Assembly: GCA_010202645.1 (NCBI GenBank)
Contig: CP047920.1
Span: 558,001-622,000 of the forward strand
Direction: 5' to 3'
From: Candidatus Saccharibacteria bacterium oral taxon 488
Lineage (GTDB): Bacteria > Patescibacteriota > Saccharimonadia > Saccharimonadales > Saccharimonadaceae
Length of the DNA stretch: 64,000 nt
The stretch's first letter is position 1. Every line of letters starts with the position of its first letter. This document shows positions 16,014 through 24,253 of the stretch, piece after piece. Made by a program: the position numbers and the translations under genes. The notes under the pieces were generated by a model, which was given only the letters and a program-made list of their open reading frames with translations, was not told the DNA's origin and did not search any database.

Positions 16014-16043
16014 AAAAACCGCCCGCCGAAAATAGGCGAGCGG
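16014..16043 (-). terminator. Rho-independent terminator after lemA
   Basis: Minus-strand stem CCGCTCGCC/GGCGGGCGG (9 bp including one T-G pair) with loop TATTTTC, followed by TTTTT. It separates lemA from htpX. Confidence 0.85.
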
Positions 16044-16070
16044 CCTAGTTCAGGCAAAGATTATCCCGCC

Positions 16071-16640
16071 TTAGAATTTCACCTCGACTGGATTCTCAAC
16101 ACTTGCTCGATCAGCAACCTCAAAGAACTCCTTGGCCTGGAAGCCGAACATGCCGGCAACCATGTTAGCTGGGAACCTTTGAATCCTTGTGTTCAAATCG
16201 CGAACGCCGCCATTATAAAAGCGACGCGACGCCTGAATCTTGTCCTCCGTATCGACCAGTTCTTGCTGCAGTTGTAAGAAGTTCTCATTAGCCTTCAGTT
16301 CCGGATACGCCTCAGCGACAGCGAACAGGCTCTTTAGGGCACCCTCTAACATATTCTCTGCCTGAGCCGTATCGGCCACGCCTTTGGCACCCATAATAGC
16401 CGACCGCGCTTCAGTAACCTTTTCAAACACTTCTTTTTCGTGTGTCGCATAGCCCTTGACTGAGTTGACCAGGTTTGGAATCAAGTCAGTCCGGCGTTTG
16501 AGCTGGACAGTGATATCACTCCATGCTTCCTCGACGCGGTTACGCAGCGTCACCAGTCCGTTGTACGTACCGATCAAAAACGCCACGATCAGAACGATAA
16601 CGACACCAACGATAATTAAGGTTATTATTACTGCATCCAT
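16071..16640 (-). CDS. lemA: LemA family protein
   Basis: 189 aa. One N-terminal membrane anchor (VIITLIIVGVVIVLIVAFLI), then the LemA signature: YNGLVTLRNRVEEAWSDI, VQLKRRTDLIPNLVNSVKG, and later AYPELKANENFLQLQQEL with EDKIQASRRFYNGGVRDLN. The helical bundle is thought to act at the membrane surface; its molecular role is not settled, although lemA and htpX genes are often neighbours, as here. Length and motif spacing are normal. The upstream gap of about 140 nt up to 16781 holds the divergent abrB promoter. Confidence 0.93.
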   Translation of the reverse strand: MDAVIITLIIVGVVIVLIVAFLIGTYNGLVTLRNRVEEAWSDITVQLKRRTDLIPNLVNSVKGYATHEKEVFEKVTEARSAIMGAKGVADTAQAENMLEGALKSLFAVAEAYPELKANENFLQLQQELVDTEDKIQASRRFYNGGVRDLNTRIQRFPANMVAGMFGFQAKEFFEVADRASVENPVEVKF

Positions 16641-16728
16641 GTTCTATTCTCCTTATGGTTAGTACCTTATACACATAATTATACCATACACACGAGTCAT
16701 ATAGTGGCAAAATCATGCCAACTCATTG

Positions 16729-16758
16729 TTGACACGCAGCTCATCATAGTCGTATACT
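16729..16758 (+). promoter_or_regulatory. Promoter of the abrB-ABC exporter operon
   Basis: TTGACA (16729-16734), 18-nt spacer, TATACT (16753-16758). It is one of the strongest matches to consensus in the window and lies directly before a palindromic operator. Confidence 0.8.
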
Positions 16759-16760
16759 TA

Positions 16761-16785
16761 TTCATATAAATCATATTTATATGAA
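16761..16785 (+). promoter_or_regulatory. Palindromic operator next to the abrB start
   Basis: Perfect 11-bp inverted repeat TTCATATAAAT / ATTTATATGAA separated by CAT, just after the -10 box and before the ribosome site of the AbrB-like gene. The position predicts autorepression. Confidence 0.65.
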
Positions 16786-16798
16786 AGAAAGGAATTAT

Positions 16799-17014
16799 AT
16801 GACAAAACCAAAGAGTAGACATGCTTGGACAGTCAAGGTTGGCGAACGCGGGCAAATTGTGATACCCAAAGAGGCACGAGATATTTTTAATATCAAGCCT
16901 GGCGATACACTTATCATGCTCGGCGACAAGCAGCAAGGAATTGCTATTCCGACTAAGAATAAAGTCATTGATACAATCACCGCCGTACTCAATGATACGG
17001 AGATAAAATTATGA
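16799..17014 (+). CDS. AbrB/SpoVT-type transcription regulator
   Basis: 71 aa from the ATG at 16799, which has AAAGGA about 5 nt upstream; an ATG at 16781 in the same frame lies within the operator. The swapped-hairpin DNA-binding domain is clear: WTVKVGERGQIVIPKEARDI, then FNIKPGDTLIMLGD. A short helical tail (IDTITAVLND) follows, as in regulators that accompany Gram-positive ABC exporters. The stop overlaps the ATPase start by four bases, so regulator, ATPase and permease form a tight operon. It probably binds the 25-bp palindrome immediately upstream. Confidence 0.9.
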   Translation: MTKPKSRHAWTVKVGERGQIVIPKEARDIFNIKPGDTLIMLGDKQQGIAIPTKNKVIDTITAVLNDTEIKL

Positions 17015-17736
17015 ATGCAATCACCGCGACCAACTTAACAAAACGCTACGGTGACTTTGTCGCAGTCGACAGCCTTAATCTATCAATTGAAAAGGGTGAG
17101 TTATTTTCACTACTTGGTGTCAATGGTGCAGGTAAGACGACATTGATTAAAATGTTATCTTGCTTAAGCCAACCAACACAAGGTGATGCTATTTTACTCG
17201 GCAATAGTATTACCGAAAAACCTCAGGCAGTCAAACAGATGATCAACGTTTCACCGCAAGAAACTGCTGTAGCTGGTAATTTATCAGTCCGCGAGAATCT
17301 CGAACTGATTGCTGGACTCTACGGACAATCTGCTCATAACGCCAGTGAGAGCGCCTCACGTATGGCAAGCCAATTCAAGCTCGAAACTGTCGAACATAAA
17401 AAAGCTAAGCATTTGTCTGGCGGCATGCAGCGACGCCTGTCGATCGCCATGGCGCTCATCTCAAATCCAAAAATATTATTCATTGACGAACCAACGCTAG
17501 GTCTTGATATTTTTTCGCGCCGTGAGTTATGGGAGGCGATCCAGTTGCTCAAAGGTACAGTGACGACGCTGTTGACAACTCACTATCTCGAGGAAATTGA
17601 AGCATTGTCTGATCGTGTCGGCGTTATGGCGCGCGGCAAGCTCGTGGCGATCGGTACAGTAGCAGAACTGCAAAAACAAACCAATACACGCACTCTCGAG
17701 GATGCGTTTGTCGCACTTGTAGGAGGTATTCGATGA
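17011..17736 (+). CDS. ABC transporter ATP-binding protein
   Basis: 241 aa, one nucleotide-binding domain. Walker A is GVNGAGKTTLIKM, the Q-loop reads VSPQETAVAGNLSVRENL, the signature is LSGGMQRRLSIAMAL, Walker B is ILFIDEPTLGLD, and the switch histidine lies in LLTTHYLEE. The pattern and the L-S-V-R-E-N-L segment fit the multidrug or antibiotic export group that partners ABC-2 permeases. It powers export by the protein encoded 4 nt downstream (ATGA overlap). Codon use is slightly more AT-rich than in housekeeping neighbours, which may mean acquisition from a Firmicute-like donor; this is a weak inference. Confidence 0.93.
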   Translation: MNAITATNLTKRYGDFVAVDSLNLSIEKGELFSLLGVNGAGKTTLIKMLSCLSQPTQGDAILLGNSITEKPQAVKQMINVSPQETAVAGNLSVRENLELIAGLYGQSAHNASESASRMASQFKLETVEHKKAKHLSGGMQRRLSIAMALISNPKILFIDEPTLGLDIFSRRELWEAIQLLKGTVTTLLTTHYLEEIEALSDRVGVMARGKLVAIGTVAELQKQTNTRTLEDAFVALVGGIR

Positions 17737-18482
17737 GATCATTACTATTTGCTAAACGCTGTACAAAAGAAGTTGTACGCGATCCGATCAATCTATTCTT
17801 TGGATTAGTCTTTCCACTCGTTTTGCTTGGACTGCTCTCTATTATAAATGCCAGCATTCCCGCCGAAGCCAATAATACTATGTTTGCCATCAAAAATTTG
17901 GCACCAGGTATCGCAATGTTCGGTACGGCATTCCTAGCACTATTCTCAGGTATGCTCCTAGCAAAAGACCGAACTTCATCATTCCTGATGCGTCTGTTTA
18001 CCTCGCCTATGACAGCCCGAGATTTTATCATTGGATACACAATTCCGATGATTATCATTGCTACCATGCAGGCAGTGATTACCCTCGTTATCGCCTGCTG
18101 TATCGGGCTCGACTTTTCAGTGCATATTATTGGGGCAATCGTTATTACAACGGTAACGTCGCTTCTATTTGTTGGATGTGGGTTATTCTTCGGCAGTCTC
18201 ATTAACGAGCGAGCAGTTGGCGGTATATGTGGCGCCCTGCTCACCAATGTCGCTGGCTGGCTGTCGGGCGTATTTGTCCCGGTTGATCTCATCGGCGGTG
18301 GCTTTAAAATGGTTGCGGAAGCACTGCCATTTTACCACAGTGTTGCCGCCATTAAAGGCAGTATTGAGGGGAATTGGCAAGTCATCACACCACATCTACT
18401 GATTGTTTTGTGTTATACCACCGTTATCTTTACACTCGCTATCTATATCTTTCGGCGAAAGATGACCGGACGAAACACCTAA
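17733..18482 (+). CDS. ABC-2 type transporter permease
   Basis: 249 aa with six hydrophobic stretches, including PINLFFGLVFPLVLLGLLS near the start, IPMIIIATMQAVITLVIACC in the middle and LLIVLCYTTVIFTLAIYIF at the end, the topology of ABC-2 export permeases. A conserved L-P-F-Y-H-S segment lies before the last helix. It forms the membrane part of the exporter whose ATPase overlaps it. The substrate is unknown; drugs, bacteriocins or lipids are all possible. The operon is closed by a terminator at 18525-18550. Confidence 0.9.
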   Translation: MRSLLFAKRCTKEVVRDPINLFFGLVFPLVLLGLLSIINASIPAEANNTMFAIKNLAPGIAMFGTAFLALFSGMLLAKDRTSSFLMRLFTSPMTARDFIIGYTIPMIIIATMQAVITLVIACCIGLDFSVHIIGAIVITTVTSLLFVGCGLFFGSLINERAVGGICGALLTNVAGWLSGVFVPVDLIGGGFKMVAEALPFYHSVAAIKGSIEGNWQVITPHLLIVLCYTTVIFTLAIYIFRRKMTGRNT

Positions 18483-18524
18483 TTTATCTGGATCTGGCAC
18501 CCTAGAATTCAACTATTCATAACG

Positions 18525-18550
18525 AAAGCCGCCCTTTATCGGCGGCTTTT
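18525..18550 (+). terminator. Terminator of the abrB-ABC operon
   Basis: Stem AAAGCCGCC/GGCGGCTTT with loop CTTTATC and a following T-run (TTTTG). Confidence 0.85.
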
Positions 18551-18560
18551 GTAACAATTG

Positions 18561-18646
18561 TGGTGCGCGAGGCGGGAATCGAACCCGCACGACTTTTGGT
18601 CAAGGGATTTTAAGTCCCTCGCGTCTACCAATTCCGCCACTCGCGC
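18561..18646 (-). tRNA. tRNA-Leu (anticodon TAA)
   Basis: Minus-strand cloverleaf with acceptor GCGCGAG/CTCGCGC, discriminator A and an encoded CCA (18561-18563). The D arm GGCGGAATTGGTAGACG is typical of tRNA-Leu, the anticodon loop reads ACTTAAAATC (TAA), a long variable arm is present, and the T arm is GGGTTCGATTCC. Confidence 0.95.
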
Positions 18647-18656
18647 CTACCCGTAG

Positions 18657-18662
18657 TATACT
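18657..18662 (+). promoter_or_regulatory. -10 box before the hydrolase fragment
   Basis: TATACT, 6 nt from the ATG at 18669; same leaderless geometry as intact genes, so the fragment still has a promoter-like start. Confidence 0.45.
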
Positions 18663-18668
18663 ATATTT

Positions 18669-18803
18669 ATGCGGCAAATTGTACACATCCACGGCGGCAA
18701 TACGTTCAATAGTTATGCGCAATATCTTGAGACACTCAAAAATGACTCCATTCGGTACGAGCGACTGCTCTACACACCAATATGGCGTAAATGGTTGGCC
18801 TAA
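18669..18803 (+). pseudogene. N-terminal remnant of an RBBP9/YdeN-like alpha/beta hydrolase
   Basis: A 44-codon open stretch starting MRQIVHIHGGNTFNSYAQYL and ending TPIWRKWLA before a stop. The I-V-H-I-H-G-G-x-T-F-x-S-Y start is the first strand and oxyanion region of small serine hydrolases related to RBBP9. The nucleophile G-H-S-x-G and all later parts are missing, and the following 110 nt contain no continuation in any frame. It is therefore a truncated gene, or a very small protein that happens to keep this start. It lies between two tRNA genes, a usual place for acquired or decaying DNA. Confidence 0.5.
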
Positions 18804-18913
18804 ACATAAATGATGCTGGTCTTGTTGACCGACATGCCAAACTCGATTTACTGTTTCAAAAATTATTCTATTCAATTAGACAAACTGTCTGTAGATTATC
18901 CCCATTTTACATA

Positions 18914-19288
18914 CTACATCTGAAATGCCGTTATCCAAAAACATATCGTGGATATAAGTGAAATCGGAGTCATAACATATTTTTCTTTCCTACTTTTTGA
19001 AATCATATTCATAATAGTATTCAAAGATAGGTAAGCGGCAAAGAAGAAACAAATATATTTAGTAACCCCAAAAGACAACCATAAAGGAATAAAACCTCCA
19101 GCTTGCAAAATAATTATCATTGCAAAAATTTGAATAGCCACCGAAATAGCTGCCATAACTCTCAATTTCTTAGGCAAGATTTTATGTTGTCCGCCCATAG
19201 TAAATTCACCCAAAGGCAAACCGCAAGCAACAAGAACTGTCATAGTTGCTATAACTCCAAATAATACCGCACCTAATATTGAAAACAT
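18914..19288 (-). CDS. Small four-helix integral membrane protein
   Basis: 124 aa, mostly hydrophobic, with about four membrane segments (MFSILGAVLFGVIATMTVLV, VAIQIFAMIIILQAGGFIPLW, YICFFFAAYLSLNTIMNM and ISLISTICFWITAFQ). The conserved-looking loop GLPLGEFTMGGQHKILPKKL sits between the first two helices and resembles an uncharacterised family seen in Firmicutes. The base composition of this gene is visibly AT-richer than its neighbours, and it lies between tRNA-Leu and tRNA-Cys next to a gene remnant, so recent transfer is likely. Function unknown. Confidence 0.65.
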   Translation of the reverse strand: MFSILGAVLFGVIATMTVLVACGLPLGEFTMGGQHKILPKKLRVMAAISVAIQIFAMIIILQAGGFIPLWLSFGVTKYICFFFAAYLSLNTIMNMISKSRKEKYVMTPISLISTICFWITAFQM

Positions 19289-19403
19289 AAATCAATATTC
19301 TCCCTTCGCAAAATACAAAAATTCAGTTGCAAATTCAACTTTATTTCACTCAATATTTTCACTTATACTATAGCTCTCCAAGAGAGCTTTTATCGACAAT
19401 CCT

Positions 19404-19476
19404 GGAGGCACGTACGAGAGTCGAACTCGTCTAAAAGGTTTTGCAGACCTCTGCGTAACCGCTCCGCCAACGCGCC
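19404..19476 (-). tRNA. tRNA-Cys (anticodon GCA)
   Basis: Minus-strand cloverleaf: 5' acceptor GGCGCGT pairs with ACGTGCC, discriminator T and an encoded CCA (19404-19406). The anticodon loop reads TCTGCAAAA (GCA) and the T arm contains GAGTTCGACTC. Confidence 0.93.
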
Positions 19477-19496
19477 ACTTTACTCATTATAGCAAA

Positions 19497-21299
19497 CTAT
19501 AGTTGTTCTTTGAACATTTCATAGAACTCACCACGTTTGGCAATCAACTCGCTGCACGATCCCTGCTCGACAATTCGACCATCTTTCATAAAGTAAATTG
19601 TATCAGCTTTTTTCACGGTGCTTAGGCGATGGCTGATAGTGATGATCGTTTTATCTTTTTGCTTGAAGAGATGACGGAAAATCCGTGCCTCAGCCGCCGC
19701 ATCAACAGCGCTGGTCGGCTCATCCAAAATAACAATTGGTGCATCACGGTAAAAATTACGCGCCAACGCCAGCCGCTGCCATTGTCCACCGGACAGGTCC
19801 ACGCTTCTGTCATCACCGTCATCCATCATCCACTTGTCAACGTAACTATCTCCGCCCTTTGGTAACTTCTTCACGAAATCATCAGCTTCCGCCTGCCTGA
19901 GTGCGGCCGCCAACCGTCGCCGATCTAATCCACGAGAAACATCGCCGTACCACACATTTTCATGAGCCGTCGCAAAATCATAGCGAATAAAGCTCTGGCT
20001 TAGCACGGCTAATTTCTGATGCCAATCAGCTGTATTCACCTCGCGAAGATTCTGTCCATCAATCAAAATCTCGCCGCCAGTCGGTTGATACAATCCCGTC
20101 AATAATTTCACCAGCGTGGTTTTGCCTGCGCCATTCTCACCGACGATCGCCACATGCTGACCGCACTTAATATCTAGTGACAAACCCTTGAGTACGAGAT
20201 TTTTGCTACCTGGATAATGAAACTTGATATTACTAATCGTAATCGATTTGTCTACACTAAGCGGTAGGCTTGGCTTGATATTTACCAATGGCAACTCCAT
20301 AAACCGCTGGTAATCAGCCATATTTATCACCTCCTCATCGATGGAGTTATATATTGAAATCAAACTATCAACGCTACCAAGTACTCGACCCACCATTTGT
20401 TGTACCAATACAAACTGACCAATCGACTGGCGATGCGCAATAATTTCTAGTGTTACCCACACCAGCGCCACCACTTCTGCAGCTGCCTGCAGTGCCTCGC
20501 CACCAAGCCGCTTACCCATAAAGCTGCGCTCATATTTAATCATCTGTAATTGATCCTTATCACGTAGCGCAGCCCGCTCTGTTAACAGATGCTTGACAAT
20601 GCCATACAATCGTAATTCAGCAACATTCTCTGGCCTACTCACCACATATTCGATCCACCACATACGCCGCCTGACATTAGTGTTTTTGCGCCAATAGTTT
20701 GATGTCAAACGAGATAGCCGGAACTGAACGATACCACTAGGGATGATAGCCACGACAAGTAACAGGCCCAGCCACCAACCAACTGATGAGATAATCCATA
20801 ACCCTATCACTAACGAGATAATATTTGTCACGATGTTAGTTAGGCGTGAAAACAGATACGAAAATGAACCGGCAAAGCGCTTCGCTCGATCAAACATATC
20901 AATTGTCGCCGGGTCATCATAACGCCAAAAATCCAGTCCATGAAGCCGTGCATACATCTGATCGTTAATACTCGATTCTAGCTGGTAACGCATTAACTGC
21001 TCAAAATAGGCTTGCACAATTCCCCAAAAACTCATGACCACGCCAAGCACCACTGTAATAATTACGTACACGAGTAGCTGCTGCGAGTCACCACCACCGG
21101 TATATGCCTCTGTCAATGCGGTGGTTGTTAACGCTGCAAAATATGTTGTTGCGAGCGGTAATGATGCCGTCAATATCGCTCCAACCGCTTGAATAATGAT
21201 AGTACGCGGTGATGTCTGCCAAACTGCTACGAGGGCACTAATAAGTGTTTTAACAATCTGACGAGCTTGAGGTCTCTCAGTTTCTGACACGTCCAACAT
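19497..21299 (-). CDS. ABC exporter, fused permease and ATPase
   Basis: 600 aa if started at the ATG at 21299; the longer reading would run through tRNA-Leu at 21322-21408. The N-terminal half has about six membrane helices (VGAILTASLPLATTYFAALT, YVIITVVLGVVMSFWGIV, GLLLVVAIIPSG and others). The C-terminal ATPase has Walker A GENGAGKTTLVKLLTG, signature LSGGQWQRLALARNF, Walker B IVILDEPTSAVD and switch ISHRLSTVKKADT. It belongs to the half-transporter exporters (MsbA/peptide or lipid type) and should work as a homodimer. The substrate is unknown. It lies between tRNA-Cys and tRNA-Leu on the same strand. Confidence 0.92.
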   Translation of the reverse strand: MLDVSETERPQARQIVKTLISALVAVWQTSPRTIIIQAVGAILTASLPLATTYFAALTTTALTEAYTGGGDSQQLLVYVIITVVLGVVMSFWGIVQAYFEQLMRYQLESSINDQMYARLHGLDFWRYDDPATIDMFDRAKRFAGSFSYLFSRLTNIVTNIISLVIGLWIISSVGWWLGLLLVVAIIPSGIVQFRLSRLTSNYWRKNTNVRRRMWWIEYVVSRPENVAELRLYGIVKHLLTERAALRDKDQLQMIKYERSFMGKRLGGEALQAAAEVVALVWVTLEIIAHRQSIGQFVLVQQMVGRVLGSVDSLISIYNSIDEEVINMADYQRFMELPLVNIKPSLPLSVDKSITISNIKFHYPGSKNLVLKGLSLDIKCGQHVAIVGENGAGKTTLVKLLTGLYQPTGGEILIDGQNLREVNTADWHQKLAVLSQSFIRYDFATAHENVWYGDVSRGLDRRRLAAALRQAEADDFVKKLPKGGDSYVDKWMMDDGDDRSVDLSGGQWQRLALARNFYRDAPIVILDEPTSAVDAAAEARIFRHLFKQKDKTIITISHRLSTVKKADTIYFMKDGRIVEQGSCSELIAKRGEFYEMFKEQL

Positions 21300-21321
21300 A
21301 GTGATGTACAATAATCCCATT

Positions 21322-21408
21322 TGGTGCGAGCGAGAAGACTTGAACTTCCACGAACTTGCGTTCACTAGCCCCTCAAGCTAGCGCGTCTACCAATTCCGCC
21401 ACGCCCGC
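21322..21408 (-). tRNA. tRNA-Leu (anticodon GAG)
   Basis: Minus strand: acceptor GCGGGCG pairs with CGCTCGC, discriminator A, encoded CCA (21322-21324). D arm TGGCGGAATTGGTAGACG, anticodon loop CTTGAGGGG (GAG), and a long variable arm of the class II type. Confidence 0.94.
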
Positions 21409-21433
21409 ACGACTGTCATCATTATACCTGACC

Positions 21434-23230
21434 CTACGGTGTTTTGTAAACTGAATCTTGGCGAACCGTCCAGTAGATCACGTCGGCGAACCGATCGGTG
21501 GGATATACCAACCGCATTGACTTATCAAGCGCCGACACGGAACGCAAGTGAATGTAATCCAGTTGCACTTGATATAATGCGAGGGCTGGCACATCGGACT
21601 GCCAATGCTTGGTAAATGTTTGGTATTTGCTAACTCGTTGCTTGGCGTTTTGTTTGGTGCGACCAGCCGCGAGGGCATCATCGGCCACCGCGCTGTTATA
21701 GTTAGCAAAATTGAGACCACCTTGATTGGCCTGTGATGAATGCCAGTAGGCAAAGACATCGGCATCACCACCCAGTACCAACTCATACAGTAGTACATCA
21801 AAGCCACGCGGCCGCAGGACGGACTGCAAAACGTTCTGCGAGGCATCATTTGGATCAACCACCCTTAGGTCAACGGTGATATGTAGCGTTTCCTGCCAGA
21901 CTTTTACGAGTTCACGCGCAATAGTTTCAAAATCAGAGCCCTTGAGTGTCACGAACGACAATTGCAAAACCTGCTCGCCCTTTTTGCGCTGATTACCGAC
22001 TACTTTCCATCCTTCTTCGTCCAGTAATTTTTTCGCTGCTTCTGTGTCATACGGCAAACGACCGGCCAGTTGCCCATCCACTTGGTCGTCAAAAATTGGG
22101 CCATGCAGTAGCTTCTTGGCAAAGGCAAACTTCTCACGCAGTGCTTGGGTATTAATCGACTGGACCAGTGCTTGTCGAACTTTGCGCGAACTCACCATTT
22201 CGCTCTGGGTGTTAAATAATGCGTAGACACCATCGTTAATAGCGTACGACCGCGAGGCATACATATGACGGATCTGGTCTGACTGAGCCATGTATGACAA
22301 CTCCGGTGTCGCCATAATTTCACTCGTCTTGAGACCTTTGGTGATCTCGTCCCGCGTCGGATATACATACAGCTGAAAGCGATCCAGCTTTGGCGCACCA
22401 TGATGATACTGTGAGTTCGCCACGAGATGAAGCACTTTTTTCGACCCTTCAGCATTGGCATTCTGTAGAATCCGCATAGCAAACGGCCCAGAAGTTACGG
22501 GCGACTTACCATAACCATGCTCGCGTAGCTCAGCCGGATTAACTTCACTGAGGCTGTGTTGAGGCAAAACCGGAAAGGTGAGGGCGTGCATGAACGGTGC
22601 GTACGGGGCCGGCAGGGTAAATTGCACTGTCCGCTCGTCAACCTGCTTGACGTTGATCGACTGCCAACCAGTAATTGACGATTGTGTCCGTGCATCCTTG
22701 AGTAGATTAACAGTAAACACCACGTCGCGAGCATCCAGTGGCGCTCCGTCTGACCACTTGAGATTACGGCGCAATTTGACCGTGTACTCAGTCTCGGCCT
22801 CATTGACTGTGACTGACTCAGCGAGGTCCCCCTTGATATGTCCGGTCGTATCATAATTATAAAGACTCGCAAACATCAGTCGGGCCGCCGACTTTTCGGC
22901 ACTACTACGAGCAAAGATTGGGTTCAGCGTCTCTAGCGGACCTAGTACGCCCTCTGAATATGACCCACCGCTAGCCGGCGCATTATTATTGGCATACAAT
23001 TCGCGAAACGACAGCCACTGCACCATACTGACCGTAATTAACAAAATAACCAGAAAGATCCATCCCAAGACATGTCGCTTGACTCCAGCCAAATGTTCGA
23101 GGCGCAAGGAGATAAACGTATGCGCGTGACGCAGGGTCGTCTTGGTTAGTTTCTGCGCCCGTCCATCGAGGTCTTTCGTTGTGAAGTCCAGCCGCAGAAA
23201 TTTTTTCCAAGATGATTTTTTTGTGTCCAA
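21434..23230 (-). CDS. Membrane-anchored peptide-binding protein (SBP_bac_5 family)
   Basis: 598 aa. About 50 cytoplasmic residues, one membrane anchor at about 54-74 (HVLGWIFLVILLITVSMVQW), then a large extracellular domain of the oligopeptide/dipeptide-binding type. Family blocks include LGPLETLNPIFARSSAE, LADLAES-like KGDLAESVTVNE, LRRNLKWSDGAPLDARDVV and ARQALVQ-like KVRQALVQSINTQALRE. It probably catches peptides for uptake. Instead of the usual lipoprotein cysteine it is held by a transmembrane helix, and no OppBCDF genes lie beside it. secG is read from the same strand 9 nt upstream. Confidence 0.88.
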   Translation of the reverse strand: MDTKKSSWKKFLRLDFTTKDLDGRAQKLTKTTLRHAHTFISLRLEHLAGVKRHVLGWIFLVILLITVSMVQWLSFRELYANNNAPASGGSYSEGVLGPLETLNPIFARSSAEKSAARLMFASLYNYDTTGHIKGDLAESVTVNEAETEYTVKLRRNLKWSDGAPLDARDVVFTVNLLKDARTQSSITGWQSINVKQVDERTVQFTLPAPYAPFMHALTFPVLPQHSLSEVNPAELREHGYGKSPVTSGPFAMRILQNANAEGSKKVLHLVANSQYHHGAPKLDRFQLYVYPTRDEITKGLKTSEIMATPELSYMAQSDQIRHMYASRSYAINDGVYALFNTQSEMVSSRKVRQALVQSINTQALREKFAFAKKLLHGPIFDDQVDGQLAGRLPYDTEAAKKLLDEEGWKVVGNQRKKGEQVLQLSFVTLKGSDFETIARELVKVWQETLHITVDLRVVDPNDASQNVLQSVLRPRGFDVLLYELVLGGDADVFAYWHSSQANQGGLNFANYNSAVADDALAAGRTKQNAKQRVSKYQTFTKHWQSDVPALALYQVQLDYIHLRSVSALDKSMRLVYPTDRFADVIYWTVRQDSVYKTP

Positions 23231-23239
23231 GGCGCGCTC

Positions 23240-23476
23240 CTAGCCCTTCAGACTCGGCAACACCAAACTCGCCAAGATCGACAGCACGAACACAACAGCA
23301 AACACAATAGTCACATCAAACAAGTTCTTGTCAAAACCTCGCCGCGTGGTGAACAGCTCGCCCGACGAACCAAAGCCTGCGCCCAAGCTAGCACCACGCT
23401 GCTGCAATAATATGGCAATGATCATCAAAATGGCTGATCCTAATGTGACATACGGCAAAATAGTATCAAGTGACAT
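23240..23476 (-). CDS. secG: Preprotein translocase subunit SecG
   Basis: 78 aa with two membrane helices: LPYVTLGSAILMIIAILLQ and VTIVFAVVFVLSILASLVLP. The linker LLQQRGASLGAGFGSSGELF is the SecG signature (Q-x-x-x-G-x-x-G-G/A-x-F-G). SecG assists SecYE in protein export. Length and topology are normal. AAGGAG lies close before the ATG. Confidence 0.94.
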   Translation of the reverse strand: MSLDTILPYVTLGSAILMIIAILLQQRGASLGAGFGSSGELFTTRRGFDKNLFDVTIVFAVVFVLSILASLVLPSLKG

Positions 23477-23485
23477 GCTTTCTCC

Positions 23486-23857
23486 TTATTCTGGCGCCGG
23501 CTTGATAACGAAGGCGCTACTTACTATATAGTTTACCAGACTGAGTATGATTCCGGCAAGAATTGACGAGCCAAAACTCATGGATAATCCCGGCGCCAGC
23601 GCCAATGATATATATACCATGATGCCATTCACCACCAGCGTAAATAAACCGAGCGTGAGCAAGATCGCCGGTAGTGATAAAATGACAACGATTGGTTTTA
23701 AGATAGAGTTGACGATCGAAAAGATGAGGCCAGCGAGGACAAACGTTGCCGTCGTCTCGACCACTGGCTCACTCGTCCCGAGAAGCCGCACCGCCACCCA
23801 GATACCAACAGAATTAAGTACCCACCTAACAAAAAATATTGCAAATTGTCGTCTCAT
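23486..23857 (-). CDS. Holin-like membrane protein (PF04020/YvlD type)
   Basis: 123 aa with four hydrophobic segments, and the segment ILKPIVVILSLPAILLTLGL (pattern N-x-x-x-K-P-x-x-x-x-L-x-x-P-x-x-x-x-T-L-G-L) which identifies the family called phage holin family 4 or YvlD. Despite the name these are chromosomal envelope proteins, and there are no phage genes nearby. The role is unknown. It is co-directional with secG, 9 nt apart. Confidence 0.88.
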   Translation of the reverse strand: MRRQFAIFFVRWVLNSVGIWVAVRLLGTSEPVVETTATFVLAGLIFSIVNSILKPIVVILSLPAILLTLGLFTLVVNGIMVYISLALAPGLSMSFGSSILAGIILSLVNYIVSSAFVIKPAPE

Positions 23858-23882
23858 GACTACATTTCATTATATCATAATG

Positions 23883-24251
23883 CTAGCAGACGCCATCGAC
23901 TACCTTGCGCTCAGTACTTTTAATGTGCAGCTGGAGCTGCTGGCGACTACTCGTCCCCTCAATGCAGATCGCGGCCGGCGTCGAACCAGACGGCGGGATT
24001 GTCCGTACAGTGATTACGATGTCTGGTGAGCCACTCTTGAATGACTGCGGCAATGTCGTTGGGTATGACCCTTTGAAGTTTTTTTCCTGCTCCGCCGCTG
24101 ATAGCGCATTCTGTAGATCTGACGTTATGGCTTTACGTACCGTCTCTTTGCGCCAGCCATTATAGCTGACGAGACCGATACCCGCCAAGATGCCGATAAC
24201 CACAACGACAATTAGTATTTCTATGACGGTAAATCCATACTTGCGACTCAT
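23883..24251 (-). CDS. Type IV pilin-like protein (prepilin)
   Basis: 122 aa. A short basic leader MSRKYG is followed by the prepilin site G6/F7 and FTVIEILIVVVVIGILAGIG, with the conserved glutamate at mature position 5. The rest is a small globular domain with two cysteines near the end (CIEG and VDGVC) that could form the disulfide loop of pilins. It should be cleaved by a prepilin peptidase and assembled by the PilB-type ATPase at 56234-57856. It is read immediately after uvrC (its ATG lies 2 nt past the uvrC stop). Confidence 0.9.
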   Translation of the reverse strand: MSRKYGFTVIEILIVVVVIGILAGIGLVSYNGWRKETVRKAITSDLQNALSAAEQEKNFKGSYPTTLPQSFKSGSPDIVITVRTIPPSGSTPAAICIEGTSSRQQLQLHIKSTERKVVDGVC

Positions 24252-24253
24252 AC

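Noticed and set aside
21300..21365. N-terminal extension of the ABC exporter
   Set aside because: It would translate through the 3' part of tRNA-Leu.
23486..23857. Prophage suspected from a holin-family name
   Set aside because: The PF04020 family is chromosomal in most bacteria and no other phage gene is near.
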